Shown here piece after piece: positions 44,409 to 55,117 of a stretch of 64,000 nucleotides of DNA. The DNA lies in contig JAJOZX010001001.1 of the NCBI GenBank assembly GCA_023014485.1, positions 986,294 through 1,050,293 of the forward strand, written 5' to 3'. Every line of letters starts with the position of its first letter. Positions within the stretch are counted from its first letter, which is position 1. Made by a program: the position numbers and the translations under genes. This DNA is from Bathynomus jamesi. Lineage: Eukaryota; Arthropoda; Malacostraca; Isopoda; Cirolanidae. The notes beneath the pieces are model-generated. The model saw only the letters and a list, made by a program, of their open reading frames with translations. It was not told where the DNA came from and did no database searches.

Positions 44409-44480
44409 GGCCCGTGGTGTAATGGATAGCGCATCTGACCGGCAATCGGAAGATCCTGGGTTCGATTCCCGGGCGGTTCA
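44409..44480 (+). repeat. tRNA-like SINE head, copy 3 (inverted)
   Basis: Same unit on the opposite strand. The arms 44187-44380 and 44397-44590 form a roughly 190-bp inverted repeat with a spacer of about 18 bp. In all three copies the same 45-codon frame (MDSASDRQSEDPGFDSRAVH...) can be read through the head; it is a by-product of the repeat. Confidence 0.65.
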
Positions 44481-44590
44481 CCTCATTTTTCATTTGTTCG
44501 TTATTTCTCTTCCTCGTGTGCAGAACGCTCCTCTATACTTACGTCGTTTCTATACATTAATATACTGCGTGGTCATTGCAGTTAAATGTA

Positions 44591-44629
<39 letters not shown>

Positions 44630-44761
44630 AAGTATGTGTTAACAAACCTGCCCGTGCTCGTTACCCGGTAGTGGCTGATGATGCGTAGTATACCCAGCTC
44701 ATCTTCCTTTTGAGCTCAGTTAGGATAGTTGCTTTGTGTTTATTATTTTACAATGTATGTG

Positions 44762-45455
44762 TATCGTTTCATTCATTGCAAGTGTTATAATTTATAAAAC
44801 GTCGTAATAAAACGAAGTGAAAGGATATTTGCCCAGGGGTCGAGACCCGTTGCCGGCAGACGATGCGTAGCACACCCAGGTAATCTTCCTTCATGATAAT
44901 GTCATTTAGACAGTGAATTTTATTATGCGATGAAGGTGTCCTTTGAAAGTGAAATTTTATTACACGCTTGTTTCCTTGCATGTGATAACTTAAAAATTTG
45001 TAGAAAGTTCTACAAGTAGGGTTTTAGAATTACTAAAACTCTTTAAAGAATTGCCTGCGGTTCCCTGTTTCGACACCCAGTGCTGTCAGACAGAGCGTAG
45101 CACACCCAGCTAATCTTCCTTTTGACCCTGTTAGCCAAGTTGCATGCTGCTTAATATTTGCTCCTTCGTGGGTATTTTGTCATATATAATATATATATGT
45201 ATATATATATATGGTGTGGAAGTGATAATACATTTTCAAATCGTTACATTTTGTTGAAAAACGTTTCATAGCGGGTATCCTCAATTATAGATTAGTTTGC
45301 ATTAGTACTGAGCTAGGAAGAGGTTCGATGTGCAGCATACCCAACTAATCTTCCTTTTGAACACAGTTAGGATAGTCGCTTGGTGTTTATTATTTGATCC
45401 GGGTAACGTAATCGACATTTTATGTTATTGGAACTGTCTCTTAATATATATATAT
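44762..45455. repeat. Segmental duplication, copy 2
   Basis: See 43210-43910. Differences are scattered substitutions and different TA array lengths. Confidence 0.8.
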
Positions 45456-45469
45456 ATATATATATATTT

Positions 45470-45880
45470 AGGATAAAAACGAAGACGTAGAGCAAGAAAG
45501 TCATTATATTTGGCTGCAGCCGACGTTTCGGGCAACTCTACCCATTTTCAAGGCCTAATAAAATAAAAGGCTAAAATTAATGCATGACAAAAAAAAAATA
45601 TAAAAAAATTATACGAATGTCAAAAACAAACTAATTCATAGCACAGAATAAAACCACTTAAAGAATAAAAATTAAAAAGCGTAAAACAAGCATAAGCCAA
45701 AAACAAATTAAAAATTATATACATGACAAATAACACATGATAAAAGTAAAACTTTAAAACTAAAAACATTCAAACAAATTAGTTAAAAATTAGTTAAAAA
45801 CTTCACTAATAAAAAGTTAAATTAAAAAACGCAAAAGTGCACGAAAACATACCATGCTCACTTGACATCCTCAAACAACT
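45470..45880 (-). mobile_element. PLE 3' tail fragment with a degraded hammerhead-like motif
   Basis: On the minus strand: T-rich 3' region, ttgaaaatgggtagagttgc, ccgaaacgtcggctgc, then a TA run. The GGGU/GCCC stem and GAAAC box survive, but the CUGANGA box is lost. No ORF remains. Confidence 0.5.
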
Positions 45881-45931
45881 GAGGCGAAAAGGAGACAGGG
45901 TCATATGTATATATATATATATATATACACA

Positions 45932-46470
45932 CAGTGCTTAATTTGTAAATGAAAAAGAAGTGGAACGCAGTTGAAGCCCTCACAGTTAGGGGGTCTGCAG
46001 GAGCGCTGTAAGCTCCCCCAGCGTGGTCCGGGGCGGCGCCCCGGAAACCAACGCATTTTAAGCGCTTTTGCTGCGAAAACAGCGCAACATGCAAATGAAA
46101 GTTCTTCGAATACAGTATTATTTTAAAGAAAAAGTTAGACTGTGATTGCAACATCTAAGTGAAATGTTATTTCATCTAAGTGAAACAAAATATTATATGT
46201 ATTTGAAACAAAATAAAACTGCTTTACTTACATGCTACTGCCATATATAGGAAGTTGATAGAATAATCACATTAATTTCCACACACTCCAAACTTCTTTC
46301 TGCTTGATCGACTAGTTTTCGCTTTCTACTGTCTGTATTTCGTTGGATTTTAAATTACGAAATTACGTTGCTGACCTTTTTATTAAAATAGAAACCTTTT
46401 TTTTCTAATTAGGTTTTAAAATAAAAGTACCGGAACGGCGTTCCCGAGCGTTCCGTCACAAATAAAGCAC

Positions 46471-46472
<2 letters not shown>
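45932..46472. mobile_element. hAT-type non-autonomous element, 541 bp
   Basis: The left end CAGTGCTTAATTTGTAAATG and the right end (inverted CAGTGCTTTATTTGTGACGG) are matching hAT-like termini. Both flanks lie in AC/TA repeats, so the target duplication is unclear. A ccggggcggcgccccgg GC palindrome lies near 46029. No transposase. Confidence 0.7.
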
Positions 46473-46502
<30 letters not shown>

Positions 46503-47008
46503 GGAAGTGTGTGTTAACAACCCGGTCCCGTGCTCGTTACCTGGTGCTGGCTGATGATGCGTAGTATACCCAGCTGATCTTCCTTTTGAGCACATTTAGG
46601 ATAGTTACTTTGTTTATTATTTGACCATGGTATCGTATCCTACATTTTCTCTTATTGTAACTCTCACCTCCCATATATACACATCGCGTTGTCCTGACAT
46701 ATAATTGCGTGTTTACTACAGGTTACTGTGCTAGGCATTCTGTAATTAATGTATTCTATTAAGTATTAGGAGAGTAAATTTTGTTTATCAAATATTTACG
46801 CTTAAAAAATTTATAGAAAGTTCTATAGGTAGGATTTTAGAATTACTAAAACTTTAATGAATTTCCTGCGGTTCCCGGGTTCGAGACCCGGTGCTGTCAG
46901 ACGATGCGTAGTACACCCAGCTAATATTCCTTTTGACCCTGTTAGGCTAGTTGCATGCTGTTTATTATTTGCTACTTTGTGGCTATTTCGTCATATATAT
47001 ATATATGA

Positions 47009-48951
47009 CTAGCCGCAACTAGCCGCAGCCCAACTCACCACGGCCAACTCGCCGTAGCCAACTGGCCGCGGTGGCCAGATTTTATAATTTATAATTTTAG
47101 AATTTTAAATTTTTTATTCTAAATATAATTTTATAATTTTAAATTTTTTATTCTAAATATAATAAATAGTACACACAAGTTACTGTATTAACAAAACTAC
47201 ACTATATGTGTCAATATGATGGTGTTTGGCAACTCTTAATTATTATGCTATTTGGCAACTCTTAAAGGGAGGTGTAACCAAGATAGGTGTTAGTATTGTA
47301 AACTAGTTGTGCACGAACCCTTCGATAATGGCATCAGCGATTCTCTCACAGCGAGGAAAAAATAAGTTTATAAGTGATGGATATCTATATGTTTTCGATA
47401 AAGTCGGTGCTGATCAGGTCACACAATTTTGGAGATGTGAAAGGAGGAGGCAATGCAAAGCGCGAATTCATGTAAAGAATGGAGAAATAGTCAAATATAT
47501 GAACGTTCATTCACATGCTGCCGACGCAGCTCAAGTGGAAAAAGAAAAAACTATTACGAAAATAAAATCCCGGGCTGCTGAAACGGTAGAAGAAACGTCT
47601 CAAATTCTCAATGAATGTTTAGATAATCTGACGGAAGCATGTCAAGGGGTCATGCCCAATCATGGAGCTCTACGAAAACTTGTGCGAAGGAAAAGGAACG
47701 AGCTGACAGCATATCCTGCCAATCCTGCCAAGTTAGAAGACCTGGTAATTCCTGATATTTTTCAAACTTATGAATCTGAAAAATTTCTTCTTGGCGACAG
47801 TGGTCATGCGTCATGCAAAATTATTATATTTGGAAGGCAAAGAAATGCAACTTTACTAAAAGAATCCCAAAAGTTCTTTGTTGATGGAACGATCAAAATT
47901 GCACCTCCCCTTTTTTCCCAAGTCTATGTCATTCTTGCAGAAATGCAAGGTGGTATTCATCCAGTTCTATATGCCCTAATTCCCAATAAATTACGTTCCA
48001 CCTATGACAAATTATTTAGTATGGTTTTAGAAATTCAACCCGAATGCCATCCAGAAACCATCTACTGCGATTTTGAGGTAGCAAATTTCAAGTCTTCAAG
48101 AACATTTCCCAAATGCTGAAATTAGGGGATGCTTTTTTCATCTTACGCAAAACTTGTACAAGAAACTGACATCTTTTGGACTTTCTCGGCAATAAAAGAA
48201 CGACGCAAATTTTGCTTTGCAAGCTAAAATGATCAGTGCGCTTGCATTTGTTCCAACCGAATATATGACTGAAGCAATTGAAAGTCTTGCTGATGAGCTT
48301 CCAAATGAACTTCAACCACTTCTCGATTGGTTTGAAGACAACTATGTTGGCAGAAGGAACAGAAGGGGTAATGGCAGACTTCCTCCACTTTTTCCACAGG
48401 AAATGTGGAATGTTTATCAACGCTGCTTGAATGACGAAGACATGACTAACAATCACGCAGAAGCTGCGCACCGAAGACTGCAAAATGAACTTGGAATGTA
48501 ACATCCTACGATTTGGAAATTTATTGATGGTTTGAAAAAAGTTCAACGAGGAAGAGATCTATATTACGAGCAGCTGATTGCAGGGCAAAATCCTCCAGTC
48601 AAGTTAAAAAAATTCAGAGAAGCAGATGCAAGGATAAAATCAGTTGTCAGTAAATTTGATAGTCGAAATTTTGTTGAATACCTTAGGGGAATTGCCCATA
48701 ACTTTTCATAGATATTTGCATTTTTATCCTTATTTTATTTTTTTTACTCCAATAAAGTACTTTCATAAAGCAATTTTAACACACTTGTTTTATTACACAC
48801 AATTTTCATATAAAAAAATATAATTTTTCTATATCACGGCGAGTTGGCCGCGGCGAGTTGTCTTATTCCCTATATCTGCGGCCAGTTGGCTACGGCGAGT
48901 TGGCCGTGGTGAGTTGGGCTGCGGCTAGTTGGCCGCGGCCAGTTGTCCTAG
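47009..48951 (+). mobile_element. FLYWCH-type MULE (Mutator-like) element
   Basis: Terminal regions are inverted repeats built from units such as ggccaactcgccg(t/c)(a/g)g and agccgcagcccaactcacc: left 47009-47075, right about 48836-48951. The right end carries extra units and a 30-bp interruption. Target duplication is not clear because the left flank is a TA run. It carries one transposase gene on the plus strand. Confidence 0.8.
47328..48711 (+). pseudogene. MULE transposase with FLYWCH finger, frameshifted
   Basis: The frame starts MASAILSQRGKNKF (an upstream in-frame ATG at 47307 is less likely). Residues about 25-70 form a FLYWCH finger: QFWRCERRRQCKARIHV with Cys pair and VHSHAA His pair. 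The MULE core has KFFVDGTIKIAP (first Asp) and ETIYCDFEVA (second Asp), where the frame breaks near 48078. It then resumes with GCFFHLTQNLYKK, LLDWFEDNYVG and NNHAEAAHRRL (Glu). A stop after NELGM precedes the end (FIDGLKKVQRGRDLYYEQL...). At least three breaks. Confidence 0.8.
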
Positions 48952-48957
48952 ACCCAA

Positions 48958-49755
48958 CTCTGCGGGCACCATGTATAGTTTGATCTGCACTCTGTTAATT
49001 GGGTATTTTACTGTTGCGTGTATTAAATTTTTTTGAATTTCTACATATTTCGGCGAACTTAATTTCACTCTCCATACACGCAGATATGTTTCCATGATGT
49101 GAATCACAACGGGTTTTGCGCCCTCTTCTTGATCAGGTTCCAGATTTATGCATATTTCAGGATTCGTGCTGGTGAGCTTTTACTTCATATCCACCCCATT
49201 CATAAGCAGTTTCTCCTGGGACGTGAAGTCTGTATGCAGACGTCCAAAACACTCGTATATCTTCTTTTTACAATTTTTAAATTTATCCTTTGTACACTAC
49301 TTTCGTCTTTTGTCTGATAATAGCCCTCGGCAGTTAAAAAGTTATCCTTCGCTTCTTTTGAAAAGGTGAGGACATTTTCCAGATAGGCTCGTAGATCATA
49401 ATAACCCGTTCATGCCGAGATGTTGACCTGATTTAAATACACCTCACACTGGCTCAATATGGAGTATAGAAAGTTGGTTTCAGGTTATGCAGAGTAACTG
49501 TCATCGCAGTCCATTCCATCTGAATGGGTTATATGTAGTTTAGCGTACAGCTTGGATCAAAAAAGTATGGGCCTGAGCTGGGTATCACGAATTCTATAGG
49601 GGCACTTTTTGAACTAATTGTGTTTAATGGGTTAATTGTAATAAAGTCACTATGCTCAATAGAAACTTGTGTAGGGGGCATTTCAAAGACAGTTCCAATT
49701 TACAACATTGTTAGCTACACGGATGGATGAAGAGCGCCATGACGAGTCAGAAATA
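48958..49755 (-). pseudogene. Polinton major capsid protein remnant
   Basis: On the minus strand a frame at about 49690-49590 reads MPPTQVSIEHSDFITINPLN and then a SAPIEFVIPSSG stretch, resembling the start of the double-jelly-roll capsid protein of Polintons. A later piece (49107-48958) reads VEIQKNLIHATVKYPINRVQ. Many stops and shifts lie between. The identification is from sequence feel and gene order. Confidence 0.5.
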
Positions 49756-49849
49756 GTTCCACCTCTCTCGACAAGTAGTAATCAGCCTATGATTCGTAAG
49801 AGCAGTGTCCTCACCTTATATCAGTTAAAAAAATGATCAGCTATAGGCT

Positions 49850-50227
49850 TCATTCGCTTAGAACACTTCTATTTTGATGTCCTTTTACGTTTAGCGCCAC
49901 GTGTTGGTAACCCCTTCTTCCGAACAGCCCTCTTTTTCTTCTTTCGCCACCACGCATTTTTCTCTTAGCATCTTTGATGATTTCGTCCCGTGTACGTTTT
50001 AAATATTTTTTTAGAGCTTCTTTATGTTTAGTTCCACCCATTATGTCTTCTACCCCGTTAAAACCTGATTGTAACGCCTTCCTCCCGAGGAATCTAGCCC
50101 CACTCTTCAACCATGGGACAGCCGTGCGTAGTATGGTTGAAAAAATAGATCCAAGCCCACTCCCAAGCTGATATCTCACCCCTCGATAGACTGTGAAACG
50201 CCTTCGGGTCATTATAACTGAATGCAA
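49850..50227 (-). CDS. Polinton small basic protein
   Basis: 125 codons, open throughout. N-terminal part: TVYRGVRYQLGSGLGSIFST followed by a hydrophobic LRTAVPWLKSGARFLGRKAL. The second half is very basic (KKYLKRTRDEIIKDAKRKMR). I recall a short protein of this layout (Gly-rich start, amphipathic helix, basic end) next to the capsid genes of Polintons; it may bind DNA or membranes in the particle. Function is inferred. It is one of the few intact frames of the element. Confidence 0.55.
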   Translation of the reverse strand: MHSVIMTRRRFTVYRGVRYQLGSGLGSIFSTILRTAVPWLKSGARFLGRKALQSGFNGVEDIMGGTKHKEALKKYLKRTRDEIIKDAKRKMRGGERRKRGLFGRRGYQHVALNVKGHQNRSVLSE

Positions 50228-50290
50228 CGAAAGTGTAGCTTCACTGTTAAGCTCCCATCACCAAATGGGAATTTTTTCCCTCCATCGTTC

Positions 50291-50778
50291 TTATATATAT
50301 ATTGAGATATTGGTTAATAGATTAGTCGCAACATTCACATAATGGGGCTTCTCATATGTAATGCTCAAACTCTTCTCACTATGGTTGGGAATGTGTATAA
50401 TGCGGGGCATTATACACTCCACGATATTGCTGTAAATATTGCATATGTCTGGGGTTGGGTAGCTTTCACCCAATTTCTCCAATTTCAACTGATACAGTAA
50501 GCTGGACAAGTCATGTTGTGCCTCGTGAAAGATGTCTCTTTGGAGGGCTGCACCACTATACCGACCCTCGGCCACAAGTGTGGCGTTGATTTTAACGTCA
50601 ACGTGCGTGCAGGCATGTCTATGTTTACGACTTCAAAAAGTAAATCGGTTGCCAGGTACGACTTTTCAAGACTCTTGTTTAAGCCCGTCACAATGTCCGT
50701 GGCTGTGTCATAATGGCCGATTCCTAGTTTTGCATTTGTACTATAGTACTGTACCCCACCGATCAGGACTGATCGCAT
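50291..50778 (-). pseudogene. Polinton capsid-region gene, candidate minor capsid protein
   Basis: Two overlapping minus-strand frames (50778-50485 and 50575-50291) appear to be one protein with a frameshift near 50520: MRSVLIGGVQYYSTNAKLG at the start, HEAQHDLSSLLYQLKLEKLG in the second part. Position between the small basic protein and the structural genes suits a minor (penton-type) capsid protein, but I see no diagnostic motif. Confidence 0.4.
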
Positions 50779-50852
50779 AGTGTTATGTAAGGTTATGCCA
50801 AATTTTTCACACTCATCGACTCATCTAAGGATCAGAAATATGATTTGTTCAT

Positions 50853-51245
50853 CAGTGCCGTAACAAGGGCGAGGCGAGCAAGGCACTTGCCTCGGGTGCG
50901 CAAAGCTGAGGGGCACGCGCAGAAAAACTATATAAAATATGTATTTACTATCCCAAGCACGCCATGCCATTAGGGAAAGGGCGCATTTATATAAATTTTC
51001 AGTACTTTTCAGTACTTTATTTTCTGTTTTCCATGCATATTATTCGATCAGCGTTTTTCAAAACCGAATATTGCAAGGCAGAAAACAGGATTTAATGACG
51101 AAAAATTTAAACCGTTGTCTTGGCCGTTTTAAACATTTTTCTCACCGGCTTATGAAGTGTATAAGCGTCCTGCTCCCGCAAAAAACATCTCAACATCTTT
51201 TTCCCGTACTCCATCATTGTAAACACCTCTGTACAGCCTATTAAT
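50853..51245. mobile_element. hAT-type repeat fragment inside the Polinton
   Basis: Starts CAGTGCCGTAACAAGGGCGA followed by ggcacttgcctcgggtgcgc, a hAT-type terminus seen in many animals. No matching right end was found, so it is truncated. It separates two Polinton gene blocks. Confidence 0.5.
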
Positions 51246-51289
51246 AACACCATAGGAGGCTGGGTTAGAAATGTCATAATAGCGTTTAC

Positions 51290-51622
51290 TTAATATGTTA
51301 GCCATTTGCCTATTTTAGAGACACGTTGATATGGTTCGCCGTTTGGTCTCTTCTTTCTCCTTTTCAGAGATGCTACTGTTGGGGGTGATGGCGTACTCAG
51401 TTGTGACACATGCGAGACTTGCTCCAAGTCTTTTAACCTATTCAGATTTCCTATCAATGTTTTGGGGACATTTATTTGTTGTAGTCTTGCTTTAATATGC
51501 TTCCATCGTGCTGGTGTGGGCCTGTCCCACTTTTTCACCAGATCATGGACAATGCCGACGATATTCGATCCTTGTAACAATGACCTCGCCTGTATCGGTC
51601 CACTGTATAATGGAGTCCTCAC
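51290..51622 (-). CDS. Polinton structural-region ORF (downstream part)
   Basis: 110 codons: LYSGPIQARSLLQGSNIVGI, HDLVKKWDRPTPARWKH, and a basic RRKKRP near the end. It directly follows the 52093-51623 ORF, which ends one base before this one begins. The two may be one protein split by a frameshift. Function unknown; position suggests a virion component. Confidence 0.45.
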   Translation of the reverse strand: MRTPLYSGPIQARSLLQGSNIVGIVHDLVKKWDRPTPARWKHIKARLQQINVPKTLIGNLNRLKDLEQVSHVSQLSTPSPPTVASLKRRKKRPNGEPYQRVSKIGKWLTY

Positions 51623-52093
51623 TCAAAAGATTATAAAGACACCTTTATTCCTCAATGTATGTGGGAAACTGCTTTTTAATACATACTCGATGTGTTGCGT
51701 TCCGTTATTCTTTGGTTGGTCATCTCTAACGTCGGGCCCAGGTCCTATGTCGACATGCTCATCGTTGCTCACGCTGTGCCTAATAACCACGGGAAGCTTT
51801 GTCGGATTCTTATAATCTTCGTACTCATGAAGAAATTTCTGCAGAGCCTCTTGGTACAAGATCTTTTTCTCATCAGGTGACTTTTCACTGTTTAATAGGG
51901 CTAACAATTCGCTTTCCATTCTTTTAAACCTGCTTTTGCGGGGTTCTAGAACCGTGTCTGGATTTTTTAAACTTTGCAGTGAAGCATACACCTCGTGCGG
52001 AATCACTACCACTTTCTTCATTATATTAATCTTGTCACTAAAGGTCCCAAAACTGAAAATTAGATGGGGGGAATGATCCCCCTCTTTGTACAA
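51623..52093 (-). CDS. Polinton structural-region ORF (upstream part)
   Basis: 156 codons. The usable start is probably internal (MKKVVVIPHEVYASLQSL, 25 residues in). A helical part follows with ESELLALLNSEKSPDEKKIL and YQEALQKFLHEYEDY, a heptad-like pattern I associate with a conserved Polinton virion/maturation protein. It overlaps the start of the next upstream ORF (52343-52038), compact spacing typical of these elements. Confidence 0.45.
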   Translation of the reverse strand: MYKEGDHSPHLIFSFGTFSDKINIMKKVVVIPHEVYASLQSLKNPDTVLEPRKSRFKRMESELLALLNSEKSPDEKKILYQEALQKFLHEYEDYKNPTKLPVVIRHSVSNDEHVDIGPGPDVRDDQPKNNGTQHIEYVLKSSFPHTLRNKGVFIIF

Positions 52094-52343
52094 TAATTCG
52101 CTTTTTCTTCACCACAGTTTGATTTTTACGAGCGAGCGTACGTATTATGTTCATGTAACGACGTAGGCGAGCTTTATGAGGGGGTTTCATTGGCACATTA
52201 CATTTTATAACATTAAGACAGATTTCACAGATGCATTTTAAAAAGTCGGAGTCGATATTTTTAACAAACATATGCTGCAATGCCCTGGGCAATCGTTGAT
52301 AGATTTTTATTAATTCACGCTTTTTCTTCAGTCTATTTGTCAT
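52038..52343 (-). CDS. Polinton conserved small protein
   Basis: 101 codons: MTNRLKKKRELIKIYQRLP, then DSDFLKCICEICLNVIKCNV with several Cys, then basic KKKRIIVQRGGSFPP. The Cys-containing middle and basic RGG end match a small conserved gene next to the ATPase in Polintons, as I recall it. Function is unknown. The frame is intact. Confidence 0.5.
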   Translation of the reverse strand: MTNRLKKKRELIKIYQRLPRALQHMFVKNIDSDFLKCICEICLNVIKCNVPMKPPHKARLRRYMNIIRTLARKNQTVVKKKRIIVQRGGSFPPSNFQFWDL

Positions 52344-52354
52344 TCTGGAATATA

Positions 52355-52968
52355 CACCGTTTCAGGCTCGTTTAGGAATATATTCGTTCATAGAAGCAAC
52401 CTAAACGTGTTTCGCGGGTGAAGGTCACAAAGCAAATATTCGTAACGTTGACTTGTAGCTTCTTTATAAACCTCCAGAAACTCCTTACGGTGAATCGGGA
52501 ACATTTGATTGGCTAATACCCCAATTTGTGACACATCTCTTCGTTGCGCGAATAAGACTAGATATTTTGTATTTAAGACACATCGCGCATGTATCTATTT
52601 TTGAAAAATAGATTCTGATTGATGAAGAATACGCTTATGTTAAGATGGTGGGAGAACACTGTAAATGTCTCGGCAAACGTTTTAGCCATTTCCAACATGA
52701 GATCGTCAATTACAATGACTGTATGCTCATTTCCCTTTAAAGAATTAACGTCATATACGCCTTTGTGGAACAAAACATCATCTTGGTACTCGTTGAACAC
52801 TGATTGGTACGTCGAATGGCACCATATTACTTTATGCAGAAATTTTGAGAACATCTCCCCCTTATCTTTAATGATTTTAAGCATAAACACAGTTTTACCA
52901 GATCCTGTAGGGCCGGATATAAATCATGTGGATGAGCTTGTGAACCTGAATTTTTCTACAGATTCCAT
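52355..52968 (-). pseudogene. Polinton FtsK/HerA-type packaging ATPase, broken
   Basis: The minus-strand ATG at 52968 starts MESVEKFRFTSSST, then an in-frame TGA, then the Walker A loop GPTGSGKT and FMLKIIKDKGEMF. Walker B is HTVIVIDDLMLEMA (about 52735), followed by LNISVFFINQNLFFKN, the usual sensor region. A frameshift at about 52573 moves to a frame with FAQRRDVSQIGVLANQMFP and YEYLLCDLHPR. The intact version would pack DNA into capsids. Two breaks make this copy inactive. Confidence 0.75.
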
Positions 52969-53063
52969 CTCTAACACGTCACACCCCTAAATGGAGCATT
53001 TACAAAATATAACAAAATTTAAGTGCTGCTCCTTATATTCTTTTTTGCTTCTTCCACAGAACC

Positions 53064-54559
53064 GTGAATGACGACGATGTACATCACTCCATCATCGATA
53101 TTACGCAAAACCCCGATGACAGTGTAGCTACAGACTCCAACCCCGCTGACGAACCCTCACCAGCGACACCTCACCACGTGGCAGTTCAAAGCGGAGGCAC
53201 GATGATGAAGAACCTTCCACGCCAGGTAAAAAAATTGCCAGGAGTGCACCGGTTGCTAAAACCTCAGTAATAGAGCCCAAGCCCTCTAATCCTTACGACA
53301 CAACCCCCACACTAGCTTCCTCCTCAAATATACCTCCTTATACCTGTTCAATTCCGGGTACATCCTCCACACCAGCAGCAGCTTCTCGTGCTGTGGAGGA
53401 AGGTATAACATTCGAACCCCACCCCTGCCCTGACTAGAAATCGGTACGTGGTCAGGGTTGACCCTGGAGCCCTGTATAGCAACAGTGTTGAACTGCGACG
53501 AGTAGTTGAGCGTGTTGTGGAGTTTGCCCTTCAGAACCGCGACGAAAGTGAAGTCGGGACGAGGTTGTCCTTCAGGTTCGGGTCAGATGACAGGGGATGT
53601 AGATGATTTTTGGGTAGTAATACCGTTCAGACGCTTGGCAGCTGTAGACATAGAATATATCTTGGGCCGTATAATGCAGGCCTCTCAAAGTAGTACAGCC
53701 TTCAATATGGACAACTTCACGGTAGATATTGAGAGAATATTCCGGGTTGCGGGTCATAGTGCCACACCTTATACTCTTAATTTCAATTCTCAGTCTATTT
53801 ACAGAAAGCATATAAACGTCGATCGTGGTTGCGGCTTTATAGTAGTAGTCTTAGGCCATAGTTTACTGTACTGAATATCCGAGTCAAAAATATTTGGTTG
53901 CCTAGTTGTGCAGCATGCTCGTAAACTGGTTTCAGATTGTAAGCTTGAGTTGGGTATAATATAGGTCCTGAAGAGCTGAGAAGGGTAGAGCAGGAAATGA
54001 AAGTTCGTATAGTTTTTTTGGAATGGATGATCATCGAAGGACTGTGTATGTTTTTGAAAGCTGCGTTAGAGATCGTACAAGACCTCCACATATTTTACGA
54101 TTGTCAGGAACATCGTATCTCCCCATCCGTAATATAAGAACTCTCTACGCTAGTTATGATAAAAGTTGAAAATATGGAAGGCATCATGATTTGTGTAAGG
54201 GATGGCTCGAGTTTGCGGATGATTTAATGAAACATTGTAAGGAATGCTACATGGTATGTGAGCAGTGTAAAAGCTCCAAATGTGAAAGTCGTGTAGCTGA
54301 AACCGAGGAGAGGGAATGTAATGTGTGTAGACGTACATTTTTCAATAATAAATGCTTTGAGCTTCATAAGTCAATTGGCACTTGCAGGAAAATGAGAATC
54401 TGTGAATGTGGCATGTTTCATATGATGAATAATTGTGGTAAGTTTGTGCATAAATGCGATAAAATTCACTGTTCTACATGTCATGAAAAATATAAGGCGG
54501 ATGGAGTGAAGCATGTATGTTATACGAAAGATGCTAAGCCTAAAAATAAACATGTATAA
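53064..54559 (+). pseudogene. Polinton DNA polymerase B, N-terminal part, truncated
   Basis: Plus-strand pieces: an acidic/Pro-rich start (53064-53270); RYVVRVDPGALYSNSVELRR with VVEFALQNRDESEVG (about 53440-53560); MQASQSSTAFNMDNFTVDIE (in 53506-53874); and a Cys/His-rich segment (54191-54559: KHCKECYMVCEQC, ERECNVCRRTFFNNKCFELH, KIHCSTCHEKY). This domain order precedes the exonuclease in protein-primed Polinton polymerases. Exonuclease and polymerase motifs are absent; the TA array at 54606 cuts the gene off. Several stops and shifts. Confidence 0.65.
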
Positions 54560-54602
54560 CGTGTACATCCGCAGATGTTGAAAAACTGACATCCGGTCCA
54601 TC

Positions 54603-54652
54603 ACTAATATATATATATATATATATAATATATTATACAGTATATATATATG

Positions 54653-54684
<32 letters not shown>

Positions 54685-54737
54685 ATATATAATATAATAT
54701 ATATATATTATATATATGTATATATATATATATATAT
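54603..54737. repeat. (TA)n array at the Polinton/PLE junction
   Basis: TA-rich with short TATAATATA interruptions. It ends where the PLE tail begins. Confidence 0.9.
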
Positions 54738-54789
54738 GAAAAGAAGGATCAACACAACGGCAAACATTTCATTATTTGTACATCAGACG

Positions 54790-54816
54790 TTTCGACAAAT
54801 CTTTTGTCATCATCAG
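54790..54816 (-). ncRNA. Hammerhead-ribozyme-like motif, left PLE tail
   Basis: Minus strand: CTGATGA, one extra T, GACAAA-AGA-TTTGTC stem-loop, GAAA, then CGTC. The first box is fully canonical. The extra base before stem II is the only departure in the core. Confidence 0.5.
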
Positions 54817-55117
54817 TGAGTTAAGTCTAAAACCTTAAACAAAATTGAAAAGTGAAAGTTACATCAATACAATATTAAAACCATTAAAATTAAAACTTAA
54901 AGCTGAAAATGGCATCAATACAAAATTAAAATCATTTAAATTTCATCACTATAAAAACTAAAATTAAATTAAATTTCCATCACTATAAAAACTAAAATTA
55001 AATTACCTCAATAGGTAAATACACAATGTTACATCCACCTCCATACTTGGCAAAGTCCAAGGAACACTGGATGGTCAGAGGATTAGAAAGGGTATGTCTG
55101 TGAAAACGGTTGGTTAG

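Larger units (their letters stand above)
48958..54600. mobile_element. Polinton/Maverick (virus-like) element, partial
   Basis: A cluster of minus-strand morphogenesis genes (packaging ATPase, small proteins, capsid-region genes) faces a plus-strand DNA polymerase B N-terminal part. This is the expected Polinton arrangement. Missing are the polymerase catalytic part, integrase, protease and the terminal repeats. The left side is cut next to the MULE and the right side ends at a TA array and the PLE palindrome. All genes are broken or short, so this is an old copy. Confidence 0.75.

Noticed and set aside
44029..44480. Three functional tRNA-Arg genes
   Set aside because: D, anticodon and T arms look good but the acceptor strands do not pair, position 33 is not T, and the unit sits in a duplicated repeat with a shared flank. 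SINE heads fit better.
43905..44688. Conserved 45-residue protein starting MDSASDRQSEDPGFDSR in three places
   Set aside because: It is the translation of the tRNA-like repeat and flank; conservation follows from the duplication, not from coding.
48958..54600. Complete or recently active Polinton
   Set aside because: Polymerase catalytic part, integrase, protease and terminal repeats are absent, and the ATPase and capsid genes are broken.
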